From positions 35,933,234-35,997,233 of the forward strand of contig CM038471.1 in assembly GCA_021464415.1 (NCBI GenBank): DNA of 64,000 nucleotides, in the 5' to 3' direction. Positions 21,414 through 33,602 of this stretch are shown one piece after another. A program made the position numbers and the translations under genes. Under the pieces are notes generated by a model that was not told where the DNA came from, did no database searches, and saw nothing but the letters and a program-made list of their open reading frames with translations. The stretch's first letter is position 1; every line of letters starts with the position of its first letter. The DNA comes from Lonicera japonica (lineage: Eukaryota > Streptophyta > Magnoliopsida > Dipsacales > Caprifoliaceae).

Positions 21414-24400
21414 ATCTTACATGTAAAACATATATGACTAATATTTATAATATATTATTTAATTCACGCTGGACTTGGATTTTGGGTTCCTTTCAAGAAA
21501 ACCATTAAACCATTTAGTTAGATTGTCTAAAAGTGAAACATATGCTATATTCAGAAAAAGATTTATAGAAAAATCAAGGTTGATTGTGGAAAAGATTAAA
21601 CTTTCTAAGGTGAGTAATTTTTATTTGTTTTAATTTATCTTTTTTCAAGATTAAGAAGTTATCTTCCTTTATTTTTTCCCTTTGTTCGTAAGTTCAACCT
21701 CAACGAATTGTCTTAGTTTTATGCTTTACTCAACGAATTGTCTTAGTCTTATGCTTTAAAAGAGAGATTTTTTCATGCGCAATAAAATTTATATTATTTT
21801 GTGACTCCTACGTTGGAATAGAAAACATATATAATTGGTAGAAACCAAAATCCAGTATTTTACGTAGTACAAATATAGGTCTTAAAAAATAACTAAACAA
21901 ATTAAAGTGATAATGAACTATGATCAGAAATTATGAGTCACTCCCTCATGCGAGTCCATGACCGGTTTGATATATTTTGTATGTGTGAAACTCCTTAATT
22001 TTACATTTTTTCAAAAAGAGGGACAGTTGTTTTTTTTTTTTTTTTTTTTTTAGTAAATCCCCTATGCCCTAGCAAGGGCAAAAGAGGGACAGTTCTTAGT
22101 CCCATTCAATTCGATAAGTTTTATAACCTTTTTTCCATTTTATAGAATTAGTTTTTTGTATCTAAACATTTTGTTTGCTTTTAAATTCATAGATCTTTGC
22201 CAATGTTTTCTTTCTAGCAGCTATCATCATAACTATTAAGTTCTCTTCACATATTAATTTGAGGGCAATTGCTACTTGAGTTTAGAACTTTTGGGCATAT
22301 ATGATAATAAATGATAATGGCTTTTGAAACTTTAATTCAATATGAATTTCTTTTGTTTTTGTTCACCTACTTAAATGGAAATTTATTTTAAATATAACTT
22401 ATTGTATAAAGGTTTGATTAGCCGGTGGATTTAGGGGTGCGTTGGAAAATAAGGAAAGATGAAAAATATATGCTAAGATTAATTTAAATAAATATAAGGA
22501 AATAAGAGTAATAACAATTTTTCCAGTAGGTAGTATAAGGAAGAAATTTATTTTTTTAGCAGCAAAAATTCCCAAAAGATTTCAAAAATAACTTTTGTTG
22601 GATAACACTATTAATTAAAAATAATGTATATATAAAGAGAAAGGGGTACCTGCATATCCTCATTCCTCGTGCTTTCTTTCTTGAAATAGTCTTCTTTTCC
22701 AACCACTTTATAGCAACCAGCTACCCAGAGGTCGACCCTCTCATTTAGAGACATTATTTTTTGTTGTGATCTGCAACTTGTCACGTCTATGCAACCTGAT
22801 TTCATCATTAAACCATTAAGATCAAGTGATTGGAGCCTATGACATTCAAACATATCGAGAGATTTTAGGAGTCTACAAAATTGATTCATACTCAAGTCCA
22901 AGTCAGATAATGAGGGTAGGTTACCGAAATTCTCGGGGAATGAATTATCAGATAGATTGCTATTGGACATACTTAAGCTTTTCAAAGAGTATGGTAAACA
23001 AGCCCAGAAAGTCTCTGGACCTTTTCTTGGTGTTGGCACTACTGACCAAACAATTGGTTGCCACCACTTCACATCCTCTCTGCTTGTCTGTAATTGGTTT
23101 AAGTCAATCCCATCAGCCTTAATCACTTCTAAGGACTTCATATTTTTCATCTCACTTGGGAACTCAACAATATTGCAACCTGAGATTACTAATATCCTCA
23201 AAGATACTAGCTTAGCAATGTTTTTTGGAAGCTTCCTTAGAGTTTTGCAATCTTGTAGATCCAGTAAATCAAGCATCTCAACGAACTCGATGGATTCACA
23301 AACCTCAACTAAACTCATACAACCCTTAAGGATCAATCTTTCAAGGTTGGGGAGGCCTAAGAAGTTGGGGGTTCTTACCAGCCATTCAGAAAAACTCAAA
23401 TCAAGGATCTTCAATGATTCAAGAAACTGTAAGGGAAAATAAAAAGGACTATTTAATTCAATATCCACAAGTTATAATCATAAATTGAGGAAAGAAGAAA
23501 GGTACGTAATTGAATGTCATACCGGAGTTTTCTTCCAAAGATGTTTTAATCTACTATGACGCAAGTCGAGAGCAACCAAGTTCTCTAATGTAAATTCAGA
23601 AGGGATATATTTTAGTGGAAACCCGTGCCAAGACAGCCACACTAAACTTTTAGGGAAATTCTCATAGCTTCCCGTAAGTTGTACATAACTAAGTTTGAGT
23701 AGCCTTAGTTTTGTCATGCTTTTAAATGCATCGGTTCTCAAAGATACCTCATGTAGACTTGTTAGAGTTGTGCTTACTGATTGTCCAGAGACAAAGCCTA
23801 AAAGACGCCGCTTAAGTAGCTCGCATGCTTTAACAAAATTGATTTGCCATGAAATTCCTCGTACCGTCGCTTTTTTGCTGTATTACCAACTTCCTCAACC
23901 ATACTCTTGTCAAGGATAAGGCCTTCAACTGTGTTGGTACCCTATTAAAAGAACAATATGAACAACATGACAAAAATAAGGATAAATTATTGGAATACAT
24001 GCAAATTAACTAAGAAACATGTATACATGAGATGATTTTTACCGTTTCATTTTGCAATACCCTAAAAGCATCCCCATGTTGCCATAGTCTACTACGCTCT
24101 CCTGCCTCGTGTGATTCTTTGCGTACAATTTCTCGTCCCATGTCTTGAATTAATCTATGCATCCTCAGGACTTTATGACTGTCCTTTTCTAAAAGACAAC
24201 GATCAATGAGATTTTGAATTCCAATTTTTGCGTGAAGGTAACATTTCTCTAGTATTATGATTGCGTAATCCTTATTAGTTCCATTGAAGAAGCAAGCAAC
24301 ATGGAGGAATAATCTTCTGTCGTAATCATCTTGTAAAGTGTCATAACTGATTTTAAGTTTCTTGAGGATTTGATTGTGAGGTATTTCTTCTAGTTTTGCT

Positions 24401-26232
24401 AATTCGCTGACCCATTCATCTTCATTTTTTCCGGACAAAGAAGACCCTATGACCATAAGAGCTAACGGAAGTCCTTCACAAATTTGCACTGCCCTTTCCG
24501 TGTGCTCTGTATAACGTTTGAGAGGAAACTCTTCTCCAAAAGCATGCAAACTGAAGAGCTTAATTGAGTCATCTTGACCCCAATTCTCAACCCTAAAAAT
24601 ATGATTAGGTTTTAACAACCTCTCATGCCTAGTAATTATAATGACTTTACTTCCTGGAAAAATCCAATCTCGCATTGCAAGTAGTGCATACATTTGATCC
24701 ATTTGCTCCACATCATCAAGAATGAGAAGCACCTTTTTTTTACGGATGACATTTCTAATCTTGGCTAGCCCTTCATTGACATTATGTATTTTTCTTTGTT
24801 GCCTTCCCGAAATATCAAGTAGAAGTTGTGTTTGTAAGCCAAGTAAACCATTAGGTTGTTTTGACACTTCGTTGATGTTTTCTAAAAAGCTACTACCGTC
24901 AAAACTACCAAAGTTTTGATTATAGACATATTTTGCGATGGTCGTCTTTCCAATGCCTCCCATCCCACAAATAGCACGCATTTCAACATCAGTTGACCCG
25001 TCTTGCAACCACTAATTTATATCTTTGACTCGAGAATCTATTCCAATTAAAAAAGGTGCAACGTCCAAGGCTATGCGACTCAATTTGTCTTCAATGACTT
25101 TTATAATTTTGTGGATAAACTTAGATTCATGCCTACAAATCAATCGAATTGGATAAGAATATAAATAATTACATACAGAGACTTTAAATAACATGAAAAA
25201 TCATATATAGAAACAACGAGAATGACAACAATAATATTATAAATGTATTATCCCTAATTAAGAGTTTGATTTCTTTTTAGTTCTATTATGTTGATTAGAG
25301 AGACATTTAGTATTTGTTTTAAATTTGTAAAAGTCTAACATGACGGAATTTTTGGGGAAGGCCAACAATCAGAACTTTGACTTTAAAAGACTTCCTCCGT
25401 GGTTCAAAAATTCTCCTTTTGAGTTCTCGGCCCCATTCCGTTTCCACTCTCGCTAGTTTATAAGATAAGAACTAGTAATCCATCATTAGTGCCTATGATT
25501 GTGATTGACTTGAAAAAAATTCAAAATCTTCCCCAGTAATTAGTAATGAATATAATAATAATCCAACCATGATGATGGCATTGGCCATAGTGATACCTTA
25601 GCGATAATATACACGGGTATATTTAGTTTTAATTTTCAGATCAGATTCCTTAATTAACCTAAAAAATTATAACAATGGATCAGATTCCTTAGGGTTTGCT
25701 TAGCTATGCTAATCGCATAATCACAAATAACCAAAATAGCTACAAAAATTCATTTGCCCATTGTTGTTCTTTCTTTATTAGAATTAGTGTATTAGCTATC
25801 ATATTAATTGGATAGTTGACTTTACTTAAATATGTTTTAGGTATACCTTTGAGATATATAAAAATAATATTCGGCCATTTATCAATTCAAATTAAGGATC
25901 AACGCGGGAAGATTATAATATTTGTTAAGACTAAATGGCTTATTTAGAGGCTTCATTCTAAAAAGAAGCAAAAGAGAGATTCAAAATGTAAACTTCACGT
26001 TTAGATTCCAGAGTTTAATTTAGGATATTCAATTTGGATAAAAATATGGATAACCTTCAAGGTTTTCTCTTATAAGTTAATAAAACAAGGGGATTGTTAA
26101 TTTAATATGCGGAATGCTAAATAGAAATTTTGCCATTTATTAGGGAATTCGGATCTAGTCTTCTAGGGAAAAAATTGGGCAGCAACAAATATTGGAATTA
26201 TATATGAAAAGAAAAATGAGGAGCTTACGTAC

Positions 26233-26753
26233 CCGTCAGCTTGGTTTCTCAAGTCCAATCCAATCAAATTAGCAACTTCTTTGAGTGCTGATCTCCACCC
26301 ATTTATCTTTTCCCTCAATTTTCTTTTACCCTCAGAATCCGTTCCTTTTTCAAATTGCTCTTCGTATCTAGCAAATGCTTCTGCTGTCCTCCCTGTTTGC
26401 TTCCGAATTTCGGATGGATCTATGTGATAGAACACCGGTAAAACTATATGGTTAGAGTTCCTCCTTCGTTTGAGGATCATCACCAATTCATCAAGACACC
26501 ACGTGGAAGACGCGTAGTTCTCCGATATGACAATGATCGAACACTTTGACTGAGGGATCGCTTTTTCTAATTCTGACTTGAGATATTCGCCCTTCTCCAT
26601 CTCATCATCGTCTCTAAAGGTGCGAAATCCTTGTTGGTCTAAAGCTGTATATAGATGATCTGTAAAAGTTTTTCGAGTGTCTTCACCTCTGAAGCTCAGA
26701 AACACATCGTAACAAGTGGAAGAAGAGGCTTCATCGGATCTTACAACGGCCAT
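26233..26753 (-). CDS. Intact TIR-domain exon of TNL-C
   Basis: Exon 1 starts at the ATG at 26751-26753 (MAVVRSDEASSST) and ends at the donor CGG|GTACGTAAG. The frame extends further upstream without an ATG, so this is the best start. TIR motifs are intact: YDVFLSFRGEDTRKTF (residues 15-30), TFRDDDEMEKGEYL (45-58), and SENYASSTWCLDEL (77-90) with Glu89 at the position of the conserved catalytic glutamate of plant TIR NADases, then VLPVFYHIDPSEIRKQTG. If intron 1 is retained the frame adds about 22 residues and stops, giving a TIR-only protein. With the downstream TAG, a spliced product would also be little more than a TIR. Activity is inferred from conserved residues only. Confidence 0.85.
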
Positions 26754-27785
26754 TATATTATTTGGAGAAAGATAGTTTTGGGCAATGAAATGAAGGAGCA
26801 CCCAAGCGTAAGTTAAAAAGCAATTATATTGGAGTCTGGACTCTGGAGAGGATGTTAGATATTGGTTGTATATGAGGAGGATGAATTGGGATAGTCAGAG
26901 TAAATGGAATCTCCCAGGAAAAGAGAAAGTGGAATACTTTGGAAAATAGGCGAAGAAAAGTAGGGGAAACTTGCAAACCGGCCACTTCCGGGTAATTTCC
27001 TAAAAGTTCATTTATACAAATATGCTTTGCTAGTCTAATGTAATTATTATTTTTAGCCTCTTCCTTAAATATTGACATTACCTTACGGCCATCAAATTTA
27101 TTAAATTACATAAGATAACATGTACCCGGACACTATTCGATAAACTATTTGATAATATTTTTGTATTTTGTATCATTAAGATATTGGGTAATCCGTTTCT
27201 ACCCATTAAGAATATAAATTTTAGAAAAAAATATATTAAATTTAAAAAAAATAAAAATTGTACTAGATAAGATGGATAAATAACTTAAAATTACTAAAAA
27301 AAAACAAAAATTAAGGTTAAATATTTAACAAGATTTTACGTTTATTTTAATCATTTAAAAAGTTTTACTGTGCTAATAGAACACCCGAATTCATTAAGGA
27401 TAAGCCTGTAAGCAATTCGTTATTATTTCATGTCTACCGGGTGAACTCGATAACCACTTTAATTCGTTTACGGTCAACCCATTCACTTCTCATTTCGTAT
27501 GGATTCACGTCATGTTATTATCTAACGTGTGATTTTACCAAGTCCAGTAAAGATCAATTAAGAGCATGGGAGAAATTAGTGCACTTTACAAACACAAAGA
27601 GTACAAGAAGTTGTGTTAAGTAACTAGATTTCTCCCAAATTAGTTTAAGTTTCAGTTCATTCTTATAGCCCTAAATTGGTGAATTCACACTACAAGTTTC
27701 TTATAATCCATGGACAGAAGTTGAGAAGTTGACGAAACTCAAATTTTCAATGTAAAATTACTATTTTAGCTTGTAAAAACTAACA
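26754..27785. other. Upstream region of TNL-C and spacer
   Basis: Directly upstream of the TIR ATG this should contain the promoter of TNL-C. No confident TATA box or W-box cluster was picked out by eye. From 27080 it is plain AT-rich DNA with no recognised gene. Confidence 0.4.
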
Positions 27786-28975
27786 AAACCTCGAAACAAA
27801 AGAATAATAAGTCTCGGTTGATAACAACATGAAAAATGATATAAAAAACAAATAATTTGTGTAAGAAGTTAAAAAATAAGTTGATACATGTTATAAGATA
27901 CTCTATATATTTTAAAAAATTTTATATAAATTATTTTTTTTTCACTATTTTTTATGTTACTATTAAAAAAAACAAAAGATAGTATATTTCCCTTTTTTGC
28001 TTGTAATTGTTAATTTGTTTAAAATGGGCACAATTATCAAGCTAGCATATCTCTTTTCAAAACCTCGAAGCAAATTAATAATAAGTTTCAGTTGATAACA
28101 ATATAAAAAATGATAAAAAAAAAAATAACTAATTTATATGAAAAGTTAGAAAAAAAAACTGAGATATGTTGTAAGATGCTTTCTATTTTGTTTTTATTTT
28201 TATGAGTAAATATCTTTCTTCATTTTTTATGTTTTGCAAAAAAAAAATTCTTTCTTACCTCAAAAAATTCTATGAAAAAAGTTAAAGAAAATAAGATTGA
28301 GTTTCAGCTTTGACTTTTTTTTTTATATATAAATTAATTATTTTTTTCACTATTTTTTGTGTTCCTATTAGACCATCCGTAGTACATAGTGTATAAATGT
28401 AATGTAAAAATGTGTATTTATCCTATTAGTTAAACAAAAAGTGCAATGGGTAAAAGCTAAATTAAGGTCACATGATTAATGAAATGGCGGGGTAAAAAAT
28501 CCTTCCTCCCCAAATGATGTGTCGTGCCATGACAATGAATCCCACGACACATCATGTGTCGTGATAGGCAAAGCTTTATTTTAATTTTTTTTCCCTTATT
28601 TCATTTTCGAAAATATGTATGCATGCATGTCTCGATACATCATGTGTCGAGTCATGACAAAATTGTCTCTCACGACACAATGTGTCGTAACAAGTGGTAT
28701 TTTATGTCTCGATACATCATGTATCGAACGAGCTAAAAAATTATTGACCTAGATTTTTATCTTTGTTTTACCTTTTTTCACTATTCTATCTTTTTAACTT
28801 ACACACTAAGCCACATAAATAAAAAATTTTAACATTTTAACCTACAGGATGGAGATGATCTTAAAAATAACCCAAGAGTAGCATATTTTCCTCTTGGGCT
28901 TATAATTGTTAATTTGTTTAAAATGGGATGGCACAATTATTTAGCTAGCTTATCTCTTTTCAAAAGTTATATTAT
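27786..28975. repeat. Tandem duplication of an AT-rich segment, second copy split by a MITE
   Basis: Unit 1 starts AAAACCTCGAAACAAAAG near 27786; unit 2 starts AAAACCTCGAAGCAAATT near 28060. Both proceed through TTGATAACAA and CACTATTTTTTATGTT to CTTGTAATTGTTAATTTG. Unit 2 is interrupted at CTATTA by the MITE at 28371-28860 and resumes at 28861. Unit 1 provides the empty site. Confidence 0.7.
28371..28860. mobile_element. MITE with TTA target duplication and internal palindromes
   Basis: 490 bases flanked by TTA at 28368-28370 and 28861-28863. Ends GACCATCCGTAGTAC and the inverse of CTACAGGATGGAGATGATC are related but imperfect. The interior carries several short palindromes, among them CACGACACATCATGTGTCG at 28543-28561 and CTCGATACATCATGTGTCGA at about 28631. 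The empty site in the neighbouring tandem unit supports the limits. Confidence 0.7.
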
Positions 28976-29109
28976 GTGTAAAGTTGTGAACCTCTCATTG
29001 TGTGTGGAGCAAACTGTTTGCACGCATTTTCTACTGACAGCCCCTTCCTTATCTGACAGCCTCTCTTAAGTCTAGTCAACTCAACATTTGTCGGCAGAGA
29101 GAGGTCTTA

Positions 29110-29588
29110 GAGCATTTACGGCTGTCATAATAAAATTTAGACCTAAATTTATAAATATTAAATTAAATTTTAAAAAATAAAACAATAAATATATTATAAA
29201 AAATAGTCATCCAAATTTGTTTCATTTGCACTAATTTTGAGTTTAAAAATATAAAAAATAAAAAAAATTCTTATACAAATGTGCTTCATTTGTATAAACA
29301 TTTTTTTTTCTTTTTTTTTTATTACTCTTTATGAGATAGAATAAAAGATAATATATATACATAATTTCATATGAATATGCTTTACTCATTTATTTTTTTT
29401 ATATATAAATTTATCACCACCGTATGAATTATATAACTGAATGAAAGATGTAAAAGTAAAATTTAAACATGTGGTAAATTTACTCTATCTATGTAAAATA
29501 CAAGTCTAAGTTTAGTCATTAACATTTTTCCGTTGTAAAATGTGGGTATGGTAAATTTACGAATTTACCATACCCAATGTGACTGCTC
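29110..29588. mobile_element. Tourist-like MITE
   Basis: 479 bases flanked by TTA (29107-29109 and 29589-29591). Ends GAGCATTTACGGCTGTC and the inverse of GACTGCTC share the GAGCA start typical of PIF/Harbinger MITEs. AT-rich, non-coding, with a GGTATGGTAAATTTACGAAT palindrome near its right end. Confidence 0.65.
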
Positions 29589-29600
29589 TTATAAAAAGTG

Positions 29601-30335
29601 GTGTTATTTACACTTCATAAATCTGTCACAAATACTCATTCAAAATTTAACTAAAAACATATTTTAATACCACCTTATTTGTCACAAACAACCCATTCAT
29701 TGCCTGATGTTAAGTAAGTGCTTAGCAACACATTCTCCTTATGTAAATCGAATTTATATAAGTTCACTCACCTCTTATTAGGCAGGTCTTATTTGAAAAA
29801 CACTCCAGTAATCCATTGCCTGATGATAAGCGGGTTATTACAAACAAACTCTCTTCAAGTGAGGCTAGTGTGTGCATCTAAACTAACTTCTCATTAGGCT
29901 AGTCTTAATGGGGTGTAAGTAATTAGAAATTTACATTTGGGGGTGTTTGTGACAATGGTATTATTTGTGACAAAAATAAAGGGTGTGAATAAAACCACCC
30001 TTTATAAAATCATCTCTATTGCAAAAGGCAAAAATATGACAAATAATAATATAAAAAATGGTATTATTTACTTTCATATTAATCACAAATATTCTTCTTG
30101 TCACAAATACTCCCTTATAGTAAATTTATTATCATTAATACCTCTCGTAAAGCCCTCCTAATAATAAATAAGTGTAGTCAAATAGTTTTGTTTTTTTTTT
30201 CTTCCTTTTTTTTAAATTAAGGGTGCTCTTAGTCTCTTCCGCAATCCTACAAACAAAAAAAAATCCACCCACTCACCCCATGAGTCGAACCATTGAAGGA
30301 GTATTTGTGACACATTTAGACGGTGTAAATAACAC
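29601..30335. mobile_element. MITE with ~41-bp inverted ends (GTGTTATTTACAC)
   Basis: The left end GTGTTATTTACAC, then TGTCACAAATACTCATTC, is the inverse of the right end GAAGGAGTATTTGTGACAC, then GGTGTAAATAACAC. TGTCACAAATA or its inverse also recurs inside near 29671, 29944, 29960 and 30100. Target duplication not identified. It abuts the preceding MITE, and no coding sequence is seen. Confidence 0.65.
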
Positions 30336-30621
30336 TGCTCTAAAAGAAGGGCAAGTATAGCAGTCGACAAACATATCACTTACACAATACACTGTGTATT
30401 TTGCAAATTAACATGACACATTGAGCATCATACTAGCCATAAATACCTCCCACGATGGTCTCTCCATCATGAACCTATTCCATTGATATGTAAAAGATTG
30501 TAGCAAATATATATACGTAGATGTGCCGATCTAGGATTTTTTGTGTACCAAAAAATGTAGGTCTCTTCATAAGAAAAGTTTAAAGCACAATCAGTTGGAT
30601 GAGTAGTGATAAATGATAATG
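30336..30621. other. Short spacer
   Basis: About 290 bases between the MITE and the gypsy element. Nothing recognised. CAGTA at 30622-30626 is the probable target duplication of the gypsy element. Confidence 0.4.
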
Positions 30622-30626
30622 CAGTA

Positions 30627-31510
30627 TGATGGTGTAAATTAATAACTCAATTTACCTAGCCAACCACAAGCCAACATGTGACCGCCCACGCCAGCAACCT
30701 GTTCTACCACAGCAAGAGGAGCTCTAAAGAGCTCTATTCAAGTACCACAAGAGTAATGGAGCTTTCCAGTAGTTGGGTACTTGCTCAAGAACTAATTCCG
30801 CATAATAAATCATAGAGCTCGAAGGCTAGAGCTCTTTCAACGAGCTCTAGAGCTCTCGCCTAGCCACTCTGACAGATTAGTTGACTAATGGTATGGGCGA
30901 CTACTACTTGCTCTGCAAAAGACACAGAACTTCTTTTGCCTTCATTAAATGCCCACTGACTATATTTAATGCACCAAAATTCATGAAGAAGCAAGGCCAG
31001 AGTCAGTGATAATTAATGCATGGTTTCAGGTATGCGGGCAGAGCTCTGCCACACGTCTTCTCTCAATCATATATATAGAAGGAGAATCCAACATTTACTC
31101 CAAGGTTCATCTACCTAAGACAAGTAATAACTCCTGAACAAGAGAGAATCCAATATTCAATAGCAAAAAGACAAAAGAGAGATGGAAGCTCAGAGCACCT
31201 AATATAGCTCATAGTATATGGAAAATAGCACTTGTGTAGCCCGAGCTTACTCCTATTGTAACATTGTGATGATAGAATATTTAGATAGACTTCTGTGAGT
31301 TTGTAATAGTTGTTTGGTTATCATCCATACAAAGCAAACTGAGCTCCTAGCTCTACTCCACAGAGGATGACTAACCCGTATCTTCATACGTGGCCAACCT
31401 CCTCTATAAATCTTTAACTCTCTTAGATTCTTTACTTTCATTGTTCCAATCATTTAATACAATCATTGAATGTGTAGTCTAAGATACCCCTCTAGTTTTT
31501 ACCACCAACA
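30627..31510 (+). repeat. 5' LTR of the Tat-type gypsy element
   Basis: 884 bases, rich in AGAGCTC motifs, with an ATATATAG box near 31070. Its last about 440 bases match 38086-38526. The start resembles the LTR start of the 13-kb element. Confidence 0.75.
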
Positions 31511-31593
31511 GTTTGGCGCCCTCTGTGGAAAAGACATTTTCTCAAGTCACAAACACTCATTGTCGAACAAAAACACATTCAAAAAAAATCATC

Positions 31594-32960
31594 ATGTCTT
31601 TAAGGAACACCAGCCAGCCGACTACTGGCCCTGTAGGAGCGACACGGTGCCCTCCAAGTCCAAATAGACAGACTCTTAGCCAGGAGAGAGACCCAGCCAG
31701 GTCGAGAGATAGGTCGGCTTCAGCCTCTACGTCTGCTATCATTCTCCCAGTTTCGCCATGAGTTCTAGCTAGAGAAAGGCTTGGAGGCCATGTCAAAGAA
31801 TCTAGGGGGAGTCGTAGCAGAACTAGCAAGCTCGAATCCAACCGCTCCAGCTCCAAGAAAAAGTTTCAGTTGCACTTACTCTCCTACCAGCAAGAAACTC
31901 GCAGGTGCATGTAGTCCTTGAGAGGCGCTCAAATGGAGCCTCATGGCATTAGAGCCTAAGTAGAGCTCGACCTCCCCTTCCACTAGTTCGAATACCTGAA
32001 CGAGAGGCCGATGCTAGACCTCGAGCTTCTGTGTTTGACGGAATATCCCATAAAGGATCCGTGGAAGAGGTCGAAAAGAGGCTTATATCATAAATGGGAG
32101 TGCAAATGGCCGAGATAATGAAGACAATAGGCCATCTAGGAGGGGGCTCGACTACAGCTCTAGCAAGGGACTCTAAATCATGATTCGCAGAGCACTTTCA
32201 AAGTTGTTAGGTCCCTTAAAAATTCAAACTCCCAACACTAGAGTTGTATGATAGAACCACTGACCCCGTATATCACTGGCAGCAATATGGGAATATAATA
32301 AGGCTCTAGAACGTCCCCAACGACATCATGTGTAGAGCCTTTGTCACCACTTTTAAGGGGCAGCCCGCATGTGGTGCAATAGCCTGCTCTTAGGATCAGT
32401 CCAAAGCTCGCAAGAGCTCTGAACCAAGTTCATTTCACATATCATGGGGATCCGAAAACAGTCTAAGTCTTCTACTTACCTCTTTACTGTGAAGCAGAGG
32501 TCGACAGAGAGCTTGAAGGAATATGCCTGCCATTTCAATCAGGAAAGCCTTATGATCACGAACCTCAATTAAGGTGTGGCAGTGGCAGCCTTTATAGAAG
32601 GGTGAGCTCCCTTTACAGCCTAATGACTTTAGCAAGAATGACCTATAAGATCATTTCGAGTTCCATCCAAGATGAGGTCAATAAACCGATTGGCATGGAA
32701 GAAACTCTGAAGGGACGAGACTTGTTAAGTCTGTTAGCTTTCTTGCCCTCATCCAAGCGCCAAAGGGGGCACAGCCCACCCCGCGGTTAAGAAAAAGAGG
32801 GCAAGAAGGGCAAGAAAGAATCAAACAAGCCTGAATCAAGTGAGGGCAGAGCTCGTTAGCAGTTCACTCCTCTAACAACTCATTTGGGTGAAGTCTATGC
32901 ACAGTTAGAGCCGGCTTAGATCCCAGAAGCCCGAAAGATGAAGACTTCTGAGAAGAAAAG
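31594..32960 (+). pseudogene. Tat-type gypsy gag fragment
   Basis: An ATG at 31594 opens MSLRNTSQPTTGPVG and stops at 31761. From about 32219 scattered frames spell a Retrotrans_gag domain: LELYDRTTDP, then MCRAFVTTFKGQP, and further on a stretch corresponding to the usual 'DLNEGVAVAAFI.G'. Gag forms the particle that packages element RNA. Many frameshifts and stops make it non-functional. It is cut at 32967 by the nested LTR. Confidence 0.7.
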
Positions 32961-33543
32961 GGATACGTGTAACACCCCCGCCTTAATTAGTAGGATAACA
33001 CATGTAATTAAAACCTAGAGCGTTACTAACCCACCTTAGACGAGCTAAAGTAGGTTTGAAATAATTAATGAAACAATAAATCCAAGAAAATCACATAACC
33101 TGTAATAAACAACCCTGATATTCATGCTACGGCCATAATATAAAACATGAGTGCAATATACATCTATACACAGGCATGAAATCCAAAAGACATACACACT
33201 ATGTTAATATGTATTATATAGTAAACAACAACTTAGGCTAATCGTGGCTTGCCATGTACACACTTATACAAGAAAAATGAGTCGGTATCAGAGGTCCTCT
33301 ACTTCGTTTCCGACCCAGTCACTTTTTTTGTCGTATCCGTCTCCTGGATACTTGAATTTGTTTACATAAAAAGGGGTAAGCTCACAGCTCAGTAGGGGGA
33401 TATAACAGGTAATATTACGTACAAAACGTAATTAACTATTTAATCATAAATCATGGCTCAACCGATAAAACAATGCATGCATATGCATATGCATATTACC
33501 TCCCTTGTGTCAGCTATTATACCGAAAGAATACCGAGGCCAAA

Positions 33544-33547
<4 letters not shown>

Positions 33548-33599
<52 letters not shown>
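33548..33599. repeat. (AAT)n microsatellite
   Basis: About 17 AAT units inside the left nested LTR. Poly-Asn and poly-Ile frames across it are artefacts. Confidence 0.95.

Positions 33600-33602
<3 letters not shown>

Larger units (their letters stand above)
18518..26753 (-). pseudogene. TNL-C: TIR-NB-ARC-LRR-C-JID resistance gene, nearly intact
   Basis: Five exons with GT-AG borders: 26753-26233 (TIR), 25132-24043 (NB-ARC), 23941-23523 and 23426-22650 (LRR), 19051-18518 (C-JID-like). Their sum, 3341 bases, is one short of 1114 codons. TNLs are intracellular immune receptors: NB-ARC is the nucleotide switch, LRR and C-JID read the ligand, TIR signals through nucleotide hydrolysis. Motifs: P-loop GMGGIGKTT, kinase-2 VLLILDDVEQ, RNBS-B SKVIIITRHERLL, GLPLAL, MHR instead of MHD, LRR start SLVWLSWHGFPLKYIP. 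Lesions: an in-frame TAG at 25012-25014 where TNL-A and TNL-B have ATG, and a one-base deletion near 23820. The 3.6-kb intron 4 holds several MITEs; its 21414-22600 part shows nothing further except a poly(T) run near 22031. Unless translation is rescued, only TIR plus about 40 residues would be made. Confidence 0.9.

Noticed and set aside
22957..23442. 161-codon plus-strand frame opposite the TNL-C LRR exon
   Set aside because: A shadow of the LRR exon; similar antisense frames appear opposite the other two LRR copies for the same reason.
31513..31761. Independent Arg/Ser-rich host protein
   Set aside because: It is the N-terminus of the gypsy gag right after the LTR and primer-binding region.
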